Source of the DNA: Alphaproteobacteria bacterium UBA685
GTDB lineage: Bacteria > Pseudomonadota > Alphaproteobacteria > Puniceispirillales > Puniceispirillaceae
Direction: 5' to 3'
Assembly (NCBI GenBank): GCA_002299005.1
Contig: DBMZ01000151.1
Span: 1 to 5,401, forward strand
DNA length: 5,401 bases
A model generated the notes under the pieces. The model saw only the letters and a list, made by a program, of their open reading frames with translations, made no database searches and had not been told where the DNA came from. Each line of letters opens with the position of its first letter. The stretch's first letter is position 1. Below, in pieces: positions 1 through 5,401 of the stretch. A program made the position numbers and the translations under genes.

Positions 1-1912
1 CAAACGTCGCGCCTGCTGAATGGTGCCAGCTATCCATTCTTGTACGGCGAATAGGGTCAAACAGGCCTTTAATATCACGGCCCGCAATGGCGCCAATGCT
101 GGTGGGCGTATAAGGCAGGCGGAAGGTGGTTGTGCCAACCTTTGGGATCTCATTTTGCAATGAATCTGCCAAGATACCGAGCGCGTTAATATTAGACGTC
201 TTGCCTTGATCTGTGGCCATGCCATTTGTTGTGTAACGTTTGACATGCTCAACCGAATGATAGCCTTCACGCGCCGCAAGCTGAATATCTGAGCCTGTGA
301 CGTCATTCTGGAAATCAACAAAGGCCTTATCGCCTTGGCCGGCGGGCAGACCATTGGCAATCTTCCATGCCGCTAGGGGCGCATAAGACTGCTTTGGTGA
401 CGCCGCCTCTGGCACAGTGATGTCATCGGCTGATAGGCCTTGGCGTGAGAGGGCTTTTAAGGCAGCTTTCGCCGCTTCACCCATGGCTTTGGCAACATCA
501 AAGCTGCCATTTGCCGCGCCAACAGATTGCGCACGCTCATGATAGGTTGAGGGGCGGAAGCATAATGTCTTCTCGTCCCATTTAAGCTTGCCTCTGGCTT
601 GTGAATGCAAGTGAACAGCCGGCGATAGGCCACCTGACATAAGCAGTAAATCACAATCCATATGGCGTGCTTCACCTGTCACAGCGCTGGCATCTTCATT
701 GATGGGACAGATTTCAACACGTCCAACACGCAAATTGCCAGCCGCACTTGTCACCGCGTGCCCGGTTAGAATTTCAACACCAGAATCTTGCACCGCCTTG
801 ATAAGAGGGCCCTTTGGATTGACCCTTAGATCAGCGATGGCGCGGATCATGACACCTTGCTTTTGCAAGGCAATGGCTGTGCGATAGGCATCATCATTAT
901 TGGTTGTGATAATCACACGTCGCCCGGCTAGCGCACCAAAGCGATTGGCAAAGCTACGGGCGGCGCCTGATAGCATGACGCCCGGTAAATCATTGCCAGA
1001 GAATACAAGCGGGCGTTCATGCGCGCCTGTGGCCAAGATAACTTCGGTGGCTCTCACCTTCCATAGGCGCTGGCGTGGTAGATGCGCTGGGCGAGTGCCC
1101 ATATGATCTGTGACGCGCTCGCATAGGGTGATAAAATTATGATCGCCATAGCCAAAGACAGTGGTGCGTGGCAGAAGCGTCACATTATCCATTGCCTCAA
1201 GAGACGCAACCATATCCGCAATCCAGCTATCAGCTGATTTGTTATCAATCATCACATCATTCTCGCCAAGCAACCAGCCGCCAAGCTCATTTTGCTCATC
1301 AGCTAGGATGACGCGCGCACCGCTTTTTGCAGCTTGCATCGCCGCCACAAGGCCAGCGGCACCACCGCCTGCGATAAGCACCTCTGTATGGGCGTGCTTA
1401 TGCTCATAGCGGTCAGGATCATTGGGGTCGTCCGCGACACGGCCAAGGCCGGCGGCATTACGGATAACATGCTCATAAGTCATCCATAATGAGGCTGGCC
1501 ACATGAATGTCTTGTAATAAAAACCAGCTGGGAAGAAGCGTGATAGGAGCGAGTTAACCGCGCCAACATCAACTTTCAAGCTTGGGAATCTGTTTTGGCT
1601 TTCGGCATAAAGCCCGTCATAAAGCTCAACCTGTGTGGCGCGCAAATTTGGCTCAGCATAGGCGCCTTTGCCAACACGCACCAACGCATTGGCCTCTTCA
1701 GAACCTGATGCCATGATGCCGCGCGGGCGGTGATATTTAAAAGACCGCCCCACAAGATGGACATTATTAGCCAATAAAGCAGAGGCAAGCGTGTCACCTT
1801 CAAAACCTTGATAGCGCTTGCCGTCAAAGGTAAAGCTAACAGGCTTTTTGCGGTTAACTCTGCCACCTGATGGCGCGCGCATTGTGTCTTTATGTGAAGA
1901 GAAAATACCCAT
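1..1912 (-). CDS. soxA: Sarcosine oxidase alpha subunit, N-terminal 637 residues (partial)
   Basis: Alpha subunit of heterotetrameric sarcosine oxidase, a cytoplasmic enzyme that oxidises sarcosine to glycine and, with tetrahydrofolate, yields 5,10-methylenetetrahydrofolate and hydrogen peroxide. Translating the minus strand from the ATG at 1912-1910 gives an unbroken frame to the window edge. Residues about 18-105 resemble the 2Fe-2S ferredoxin-like fold found at the N-terminus of this family but contain no cysteine (the first is C264), as is usual for SoxA. A dinucleotide-binding loop GGGAAG lies at 182-187 after strand VLIA, followed by the family motifs ATGAHERP (294-301), FVDFQNDVT (531-539) and EHVKRYTT.GMATDQGKTSN (555-573). 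The last visible residues (DSWHHSAGATF) mark the beginning of the GcvT-like folate-binding domain, which is cut off; the family is about 1000 residues, so roughly the last third is missing. The start is fixed by AAGGGG eight bases upstream, inside the soxD end. Identification is from recalled family motifs. Confidence 0.95.
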   Translation of the reverse strand, partial: MGIFSSHKDTMRAPSGGRVNRKKPVSFTFDGKRYQGFEGDTLASALLANNVHLVGRSFKYHRPRGIMASGSEEANALVRVGKGAYAEPNLRATQVELYDGLYAESQNRFPSLKVDVGAVNSLLSRFFPAGFYYKTFMWPASLWMTYEHVIRNAAGLGRVADDPNDPDRYEHKHAHTEVLIAGGGAAGLVAAMQAAKSGARVILADEQNELGGWLLGENDVMIDNKSADSWIADMVASLEAMDNVTLLPRTTVFGYGDHNFITLCERVTDHMGTRPAHLPRQRLWKVRATEVILATGAHERPLVFSGNDLPGVMLSGAARSFANRFGALAGRRVIITTNNDDAYRTAIALQKQGVMIRAIADLRVNPKGPLIKAVQDSGVEILTGHAVTSAAGNLRVGRVEICPINEDASAVTGEARHMDCDLLLMSGGLSPAVHLHSQARGKLKWDEKTLCFRPSTYHERAQSVGAANGSFDVAKAMGEAAKAALKALSRQGLSADDITVPEAASPKQSYAPLAAWKIANGLPAGQGDKAFVDFQNDVTGSDIQLAAREGYHSVEHVKRYTTNGMATDQGKTSNINALGILADSLQNEIPKVGTTTFRLPYTPTSIGAIAGRDIKGLFDPIRRTRMDSWHHSAGATF

Positions 1913-2274
1913 TACTTTTTCCCCTTAGCTTTGGCTGGTTGTGCGGCTTTTTCAGCGGCAGAAGCCCGGCGCCAATTTTCGGCATAGGCCTGCTTGCCAA
2001 GCTTTGATTTTGGCATCGTGCCCATATCATAAATCTCGATAATCTCGTCAGTGACGGTGTCTCTTACGGCGTTAAACCATTTACGGCACCCCGCACCATG
2101 ACGCCAGCGCTCCAAGAACACACCTTTGGGGTTGTGACGCCAGAATAGATAATCAGCAAATTGCTGGTCAGAAATGGCATTATCAGCCAGCGGGCGGGCG
2201 ATATGCGCTTCACCGCCACAGCTAAATTCAGCTTCGTCTCTTGCGCCGCAATGAGGACAGTTAATAAGTAACAT
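1912..2274 (-). CDS. soxD: Sarcosine oxidase delta subunit (zinc-binding)
   Basis: Small delta subunit of tetrameric sarcosine oxidase, 120 residues. In the structurally characterised family members this subunit binds a structural zinc through C6, C9, H59 and C63; here the same residues occur at exactly these positions (CPHCG at 6-10, and H59-GAG-C63 followed by RKWFNA.RDT). Other family signatures are the FADYLFWRHNPKG segment at 39-51 and ERWRHGAGCRKWF at 55-67. After about residue 100 the protein ends in a low-complexity Ala/Lys tail (AAQPAKAKGKK), slightly longer than common family members. The ATG at 2274-2272 is preceded by AGGGA at 2281-2285 with six bases of spacing. It lies 23 bases downstream of soxB, and its TAA stop shares one base with the soxA ATG (TAATG). 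Position between soxB and soxA matches the usual soxBDA(G) order. Confidence 0.97.
   Translation of the reverse strand: MLLINCPHCGARDEAEFSCGGEAHIARPLADNAISDQQFADYLFWRHNPKGVFLERWRHGAGCRKWFNAVRDTVTDEIIEIYDMGTMPKSKLGKQAYAENWRRASAAEKAAQPAKAKGKK
1921..1926 (-). promoter_or_regulatory. Ribosome binding site of soxA inside soxD
   Basis: AAGGGG on the minus strand lies eight bases before the soxA ATG and within the last codons of soxD, where it encodes part of the Lys/Gly-rich tail. Together with the TAATG stop/start overlap this supports translational coupling of the delta and alpha subunits and decides the soxA start. Confidence 0.65.
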
Positions 2275-2280
2275 AAGATT

Positions 2281-2285
2281 TCCCT
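2281..2285 (-). promoter_or_regulatory. Ribosome binding site of soxD
   Basis: The minus strand reads TAGGGA followed by six bases and the soxD ATG. It lies in the 23-base gap after the soxB TAA, so soxD has its own initiation signal although it must be co-transcribed with soxB. Confidence 0.6.
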
Positions 2286-2297
2286 ACCTATAGCCGT

Positions 2298-3608
2298 TTA
2301 GTGAGCGACACCAGCGGCGCCATGTTCATCAATCAGATAGCCTGTCTCAAAACGCTTCAGCGCATAAGGCTCAGCGATTTTGTTCGGGCGATCATTGGCA
2401 ATCAAATCAGCAAAGACATGGCCTGAACCCGGCGTTGCCTTAAAGCCACCTGTGCCCCAACCGCAATTGAAATACAGCCCATCAACATCTGTCTTCGAGA
2501 TAATCGGAGACGCATCAGGGCAGGTATCAACAATGCCGCCCCAATGACGCAACATGCGCAAGCGTGATAGCACAGGAAATAGCTCAACAGCGGCGGCCAA
2601 CATATGTTCTGGCACTGGCCATGAGCCGCGCTGGGCGTATGAATTATATTTATCAACACCAGCGCCTAGCACCATCTCACCCTTATCAGATTGGCTGATA
2701 TACATATGCACCGCATTTGACATGATGACCGTATCCAAAATCGGCTTAATCGGCTCAGATACTAGCGCTTGTAGGGGGCGTGATTGCAATGGCATGCGCA
2801 CACCAGCCATATCGGCTATTAATGATGAATGGCCAGCCACAACAACGCCAACTTTTTTGGTTTTGATAAGGCCTTTGGTGGTTTCAACACCTGTGATTTT
2901 GCGCCCTGAACGCTTGAGGCCTGTGACCTCGCAATTCTGGATGATATCAACGCCTAGATCATCTGCCGCTCTGGCATAGCCCCATGCGACCGCATCATGG
3001 CGCGCTGTGCCGCCACGTTTTTGCAAGAACCCGCCCATAACAGGATAGCGGATAGATTGGTCTGTGTTGATGGTTGGCACAAATTTCTTAATCTGTTCAG
3101 GCGTCATAATATCGGAATCAATGCCGTTCAGGCGAATGGCATGAACACGACGTGACATATCACGAAGCTCGCCCCAGCTGTGGGCAATGGTCAAAACACC
3201 GCGCTGTGAGAACATAATGTTAAAGTTCAGATCTTGTGCCAAACCTTCCCATAAATTCAAAGCGTGATCATAAATGGCCGCAGATTCATCCCACATATAA
3301 TTGGAGCGAATAATGGTGGTATTACGACCAGTATTACCGCCGCCAAGCCAGCCTTTTTCGATCACCGCAATATTGGTCATATTATGCACAGATGCCAAAT
3401 AATAGGCTGTTGCTAGCCCATGGCCGCCGCCGCCAATGATAACCGCATCATATTCTGCCTTTGGCTCAGCATGGCGCCATGCTTGCTGCCAATTTTGGTG
3501 ATATGATAGTGCGTTGCGTGCGAGTGAAAATGCGGAATAGCGCTTTTTGCGACTGCCGAGGCCAGCTGTGCCGCGATCAATTTGATTATCTGCCATTGTC
3601 GTAACCAT
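2298..3608 (-). CDS. soxB: Sarcosine oxidase beta subunit (FAD/FMN flavoprotein)
   Basis: Catalytic beta subunit of tetrameric sarcosine oxidase: oxidises the N-methyl amine at a non-covalent FAD and passes electrons to a covalently bound FMN at the alpha/beta interface. Of 436 residues, [13 protein letters not shown] (23-35) is the conserved family opening, and [17 protein letters not shown] (56-72) is the FAD-binding Rossmann loop of the DAO superfamily. [15 protein letters not shown] follows at 94-110. H204 in [12 protein letters not shown] corresponds by motif alignment to the FMN-linking His173 of the Corynebacterium enzyme. The C-terminal [15 protein letters not shown] (382-396) and [13 protein letters not shown] ending ([13 protein letters not shown]) are typical. 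The start is uncertain: the ATG at 3608 has AAGGA only one base upstream, whereas an in-frame ATG at 3596 (MADNQ) sits 13 bases from the same AAGGA; neither spacing is ideal. Both starts give about 20 residues more than many homologues. First gene of the soxBDA operon. Confidence 0.96.
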   Translation of the reverse strand: MVTTMADNQIDRGTAGLGSRKKRYSAFSLARNALSYHQNWQQAWRHAEPKAEYDAVIIGGGGHGLATAYYLASVHNMTNIAVIEKGWLGGGNTGRNTTIIRSNYMWDESAAIYDHALNLWEGLAQDLNFNIMFSQRGVLTIAHSWGELRDMSRRVHAIRLNGIDSDIMTPEQIKKFVPTINTDQSIRYPVMGGFLQKRGGTARHDAVAWGYARAADDLGVDIIQNCEVTGLKRSGRKITGVETTKGLIKTKKVGVVVAGHSSLIADMAGVRMPLQSRPLQALVSEPIKPILDTVIMSNAVHMYISQSDKGEMVLGAGVDKYNSYAQRGSWPVPEHMLAAAVELFPVLSRLRMLRHWGGIVDTCPDASPIISKTDVDGLYFNCGWGTGGFKATPGSGHVFADLIANDRPNKIAEPYALKRFETGYLIDEHGAAGVAH

Positions 3609-3699
3609 ATCCTTGATAAAACAAACGTAAAAGGGAGCGGCTATCTGCCTTTAGAAACCCTAAAACCAATACAACTATAAGCCATAGGTTTATCGTATT

Positions 3700-3876
3700 T
3701 CAGATAAGACTGCTACCTTTTCGCGCATCATGTCTTTCATCAGGTAAAAAGCCTGTCTTTTGGACGACAAAGCCTGCTAATTGTGCGACATTATAGCCTA
3801 AGTTTTTATCGATTATTTCAAGCTGTGTTAAGATGCTGGCCTTGCGTCTATCTATTACGCGGTCTATTCTTGTCAT
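3700..3876 (-). CDS. Possible small protein of 58 residues, unknown function
   Basis: An open frame begins at the ATG 3876-3874 and ends at TGA 3702-3700, 91 bases upstream of soxB and in the same direction. The product starts MTRIDRVIDRRKAS, has a likely amphipathic helix (about 4-25, with ILTQLEIID) and a hydrophobic stretch GYNVAQLAGFVVQKTGF (27-43), and ends in a polar, charged tail. I do not recognise a family. In favour: the predicted peptide has a protein-like pattern of charged and hydrophobic residues, and it fills much of an otherwise long gap. Against: there is no Shine-Dalgarno sequence before the ATG, an in-frame TAA lies only nine bases further upstream so no better start exists, and the codons AGA, ATA and TTA are used more than in the neighbouring genes. 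It could be a chance frame or the remnant of a larger gene. Confidence 0.3.
   Translation of the reverse strand: MTRIDRVIDRRKASILTQLEIIDKNLGYNVAQLAGFVVQKTGFLPDERHDARKGSSLI
3842..3870 (+). promoter_or_regulatory. Candidate sigma70-type promoter for the M20 gene
   Basis: TTGCGT (3842-3847) and TATTCT (3865-3870) are separated by 17 bases, the preferred spacing. The match is partial (three of six positions in the -35 box and four of six in the -10 box), so this is only a candidate. It would place a transcript start near 3877 with a leader of about 60 bases. It overlaps the beginning of the possible small minus-strand frame. Confidence 0.2.
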
Positions 3877-3922
3877 TGGTAAAGGTTATGGCGGGTTACG
3901 CGCTCCATAAAATCAAAGGCTG

Positions 3923-3928
3923 AAGGTG
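3923..3928 (+). promoter_or_regulatory. Ribosome binding site of the M20 amidohydrolase
   Basis: GAAGGTG ends eight bases before the ATG at 3937, a good distance, and supports that start. Confidence 0.6.
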
Positions 3929-3936
3929 AAAGACAG

Positions 3937-5112
3937 ATGGCTGTTTTAAATTCTATCGCAGACTCTCATGAAGAGATGAGGCAATGGCGCCACGCGCTCC
4001 ATCAGCATCCAGAGACCAGCTATGAAGAGATATGGACATCTGATTTTATCGCCGCTCAGCTGACAGGATTTGGCATTGAAATTCACCGTGGCATGGGCAA
4101 AACAGGGGTGGTCGGCATCCTTAAAGGCCAAGGTGATAGCAAGGCGGCGATGGGTCTTCGTGCTGATATGGATGGCTTGCCAATGACAGAGGCCAATGAC
4201 TTTGCGCATAAATCACGCCAAGAAGGGCGCATGCATGCTTGCGGTCATGATGGTCATATGGCGATGCTATTGGGGGCGGCGAAATATCTCGCCCAAACAC
4301 GTCAATTTGATGGCACGGTCTATTTTATATTCCAGCCCGCCGAAGAAGGGGGGGCAGGCGCAAAGGCCATGATGGATGATGGGCTTTTTGTCGAATTTGA
4401 GATGGATAATGTGTGGGGCATGCATAATTGGCCGGGCCTTGCGGCTGGTAAGGTCGCGGTGCATGATAATGCCTGTATGGCATCGGCTGATCATTTCAAT
4501 ATTGTGATTACGGGCAGGGGTGGCCATGCGGCAATGCCTCATCAAAGCAGTGATCCGATTATTGCCAGTGCGGCTTTGGTACAGAATCTGCAAAGCATTG
4601 TGGCGCGCACGATTGACCCGCTAGATGCGGCGGTTGTCTCTATTACCGCGATGCAAGGGGGCTCTGCCTATAATGTGATACCTGATGCGGTTGAATTGCG
4701 CGGCACAGCGCGTGCCTTGCGCGCTGATACCAGAGCGCATTTAGAGACTAAAATCCGCGATATGACACAACAAATGGCGCAAGCTTACGGCGTTGAGGCA
4801 CAGATTGGCTGGCGGGCAGGCTATCCGCCAACTGTCAATCACATAGATGAATCAGAACGCGCAATTAACGTGGCGACAAGCATCGTCGGGGACAGCAATA
4901 TTGTGCGTAATCCGCCAGCTTCAATGGGCGCAGAAGATTTTGCCTATATGCTAGAAGCGCGCAAGGGCTCTTATATCTGGCTTGGCGCTGGTGAGGCGGT
5001 GGCTGGCAAGATGCTTCATAATACAAGCTATGATTTTAATGACGAGATTTTGCCAATTGGCGCCAGCTATTGGGCAAAATTGGTTGAGAGCGAAATGCCG
5101 CTCAACCGCTAA
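3937..5112 (+). CDS. M20 family metal-dependent amidohydrolase (hippurate hydrolase / N-acyl amino acid deacylase type)
   Basis: Cytoplasmic zinc- or manganese-type hydrolase that cleaves an amide bond of an N-acylated amino acid or related conjugate; the exact substrate cannot be read from sequence. The 391-residue length is normal for the M20D group (HipO, AmaA, IAA-amino acid hydrolases). The N-terminus carries WRHALHQHPETSYEE (17-31) and LRADMDGLPM (74-83). Metal-site residues are visible: C102 and H104 in HACGHDGH, E136-E137 in FQPAEEGGAGA, H163 in GMHNWP, and H361 in MLHNTSYDFND. The dimerisation (lid) domain occupies about 182-295, with GRGGHAAMPH at 193-202 and the family motif GGSAYNVIPD at 241-250. 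MGAEDFAYM (330-338) is typical of the C-terminal catalytic segment. There is no signal peptide. It is read away from soxB and followed 13 bases later by a small membrane protein gene. Local naming as hippurate hydrolase would be a family-level label; no gene symbol is justified. Confidence 0.93.
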   Translation: MAVLNSIADSHEEMRQWRHALHQHPETSYEEIWTSDFIAAQLTGFGIEIHRGMGKTGVVGILKGQGDSKAAMGLRADMDGLPMTEANDFAHKSRQEGRMHACGHDGHMAMLLGAAKYLAQTRQFDGTVYFIFQPAEEGGAGAKAMMDDGLFVEFEMDNVWGMHNWPGLAAGKVAVHDNACMASADHFNIVITGRGGHAAMPHQSSDPIIASAALVQNLQSIVARTIDPLDAAVVSITAMQGGSAYNVIPDAVELRGTARALRADTRAHLETKIRDMTQQMAQAYGVEAQIGWRAGYPPTVNHIDESERAINVATSIVGDSNIVRNPPASMGAEDFAYMLEARKGSYIWLGAGEAVAGKMLHNTSYDFNDEILPIGASYWAKLVESEMPLNR

Positions 5113-5113
5113 A

Positions 5114-5117
5114 GGAG
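5114..5117 (+). promoter_or_regulatory. Ribosome binding site of the small membrane protein gene
   Basis: AAAGGAG directly overlaps the TAA stop of the amidohydrolase gene (5110-5112), with the GGAG core eight bases before the ATG at 5126. It is the strongest Shine-Dalgarno match in the window and decides this start over a longer open frame that extends back into the amidohydrolase gene. Confidence 0.7.
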
Positions 5118-5125
5118 ATAGGGGC

Positions 5126-5386
5126 ATGTCTTTATCATCAAGAGATACAGGCGCCATTTTGGTGGCCTTTCTTATCGTTTTGGCGGCCGTGTTTATTGCC
5201 ACTTTTTACGTCTGGCAGGAAATGGGCTTTGTCTCACTTGGCTTTCATGGCTGGCTAGCCGTTGGCCTAGGCAGTGTTGGCTCTATCGTGCTAGGCGCAG
5301 GGCTGATGTGGCTCAGCTTTTATTCAAGCCGCTCAGGCTATGATGAACAAGCCGGTGAATTTGGTGATGAGGAAGATGATTCGTAA
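5126..5386 (+). CDS. Small inner-membrane protein, 86 residues, unknown function
   Basis: I do not recognise the family. After a short polar N-terminus (MSLSSRDTG) there is a strongly hydrophobic segment at about 9-29 (AILVAFLIVLAAVFIATFYVW) and a second at about 42-65, rich in glycine (GWLAVGLGSVGSIVLGAGLMWL), so two membrane helices joined by a short loop (QEMGFVSLGFH) are expected. The last 20 residues are soluble and strongly acidic (GYDEQAGEFGDEEDDS). There is no cysteine or obvious catalytic motif. The ATG at 5126 is chosen because of its excellent ribosome binding site; the frame is open further upstream but that part is merely another frame of the amidohydrolase gene. With 13 bases between the genes and the ribosome binding site overlapping the preceding stop, it is almost certainly co-transcribed with the amidohydrolase. 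The pairing may be functional or just operon packing. Confidence 0.85.
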   Translation: MSLSSRDTGAILVAFLIVLAAVFIATFYVWQEMGFVSLGFHGWLAVGLGSVGSIVLGAGLMWLSFYSSRSGYDEQAGEFGDEEDDS

Positions 5387-5401
5387 CGCGCCCTCGCATC
5401 T

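Larger units (their letters stand above)
3609..3936. other. Divergent intergenic region between soxB and the M20 gene
   Basis: This 328-base stretch separates two genes that are read away from each other, so it should carry the promoters for both the sox operon and the amidohydrolase pair. It is visibly richer in A and T than the flanking genes. It contains a weak 58-codon minus-strand frame (3700-3876), an 8-base direct repeat AAAGCCTG at 3748-3755 and 3769-3776 (21 bases apart), and a short inverted repeat TTATC / GATAA at 3690-3694 and 3703-3707. No tRNA, riboswitch, terminator hairpin or convincing consensus promoter for soxB could be recognised by eye. Confidence 0.7.

Noticed and set aside
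457..675. Minus-strand open frame of 72 codons
   Set aside because: It is another frame of soxA with no ribosome binding site or family resemblance.
699..1409. Plus-strand open frames at 699-887, 900-1106 and 1161-1409
   Set aside because: All lie opposite the continuous soxA frame, whose product carries the expected family motifs throughout this stretch; their products look like no known protein.
1576..1866. Minus-strand open frame of 96 codons
   Set aside because: It is an out-of-frame reading of the soxA N-terminal coding region.
1..1912. Possible loss of the Fe-S cluster in the ferredoxin-like domain of SoxA
   Set aside because: The lack of cysteines in this domain is the normal state of sarcosine oxidase alpha subunits, not a lesion.
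2402..2979. Open frames overlapping soxB on both strands (2402-2659 minus, 2554-2979 plus)
   Set aside because: soxB motifs are intact across the region, so these are shadows; the cysteine-rich or proline-rich products are typical of off-frame translation.
3833..3910. 25-codon plus-strand frame (MLALRLSITRS...) before the M20 gene, considered as a leader peptide
   Set aside because: There is no ribosome binding site, no run of a regulatory amino acid codon, and no attenuator-like hairpin after it.
3946..4593. Minus-strand open frames opposite the M20 gene (3946-4209, 4267-4593)
   Set aside because: They lie opposite the conserved metal-site region of the amidohydrolase and have no plausible start signals.
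4951..5202. Minus-strand open frame across the junction of the M20 and small membrane protein genes
   Set aside because: It spans two well-supported plus-strand genes and their ribosome binding site, and resembles nothing.

Overview
The window looks like ordinary bacterial chromosome from a heterotroph of moderate GC content. Protein style (a complete-looking heterotetrameric sarcosine oxidase cluster, AGGxG ribosome binding sites, tight gene packing) suggests a proteobacterium, most likely an alphaproteobacterium, possibly a marine one of the SAR116 or roseobacter kind. That placement is inference from protein resemblance; no rRNA or other phylogenetic marker is present.

Layout. Bases 1-3608 on the minus strand hold three consecutive subunit genes of tetrameric sarcosine oxidase, read in the order soxB (beta, FAD/FMN), soxD (delta, zinc) and soxA (alpha). 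soxA runs off the left edge after 637 codons and is missing the C-terminal folate-binding part; soxG (gamma) would be expected next, outside the window. Bases 3609-3936 form a 328-base divergent intergenic region with a weakly supported 58-codon frame on the minus strand and some short repeats. Bases 3937-5112 on the plus strand encode an M20 family metal-dependent amidohydrolase of the hippurate hydrolase / N-acyl amino acid deacylase type. Bases 5126-5386 encode an 86-residue protein with two membrane segments and an acidic tail, whose Shine-Dalgarno sequence overlaps the stop codon of the amidohydrolase gene. The last 15 bases hold nothing recognisable.

How it works together. The sox operon encodes the cytoplasmic enzyme that demethylates sarcosine to glycine, passing the one-carbon unit to tetrahydrofolate; this is the last step of choline / glycine betaine / dimethylglycine breakdown and also of creatine breakdown. 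Gene spacing is tight (23 bases between soxB and soxD, a 1-base TAATG overlap between soxD and soxA), which fits translational coupling of subunits. The divergent amidohydrolase might supply amino acids from N-acyl conjugates, but nothing in the sequence ties its substrate to sarcosine.

I did not find a previously undescribed system. The least explained items are the small frame in the divergent promoter region and the small membrane protein coupled to the amidohydrolase.
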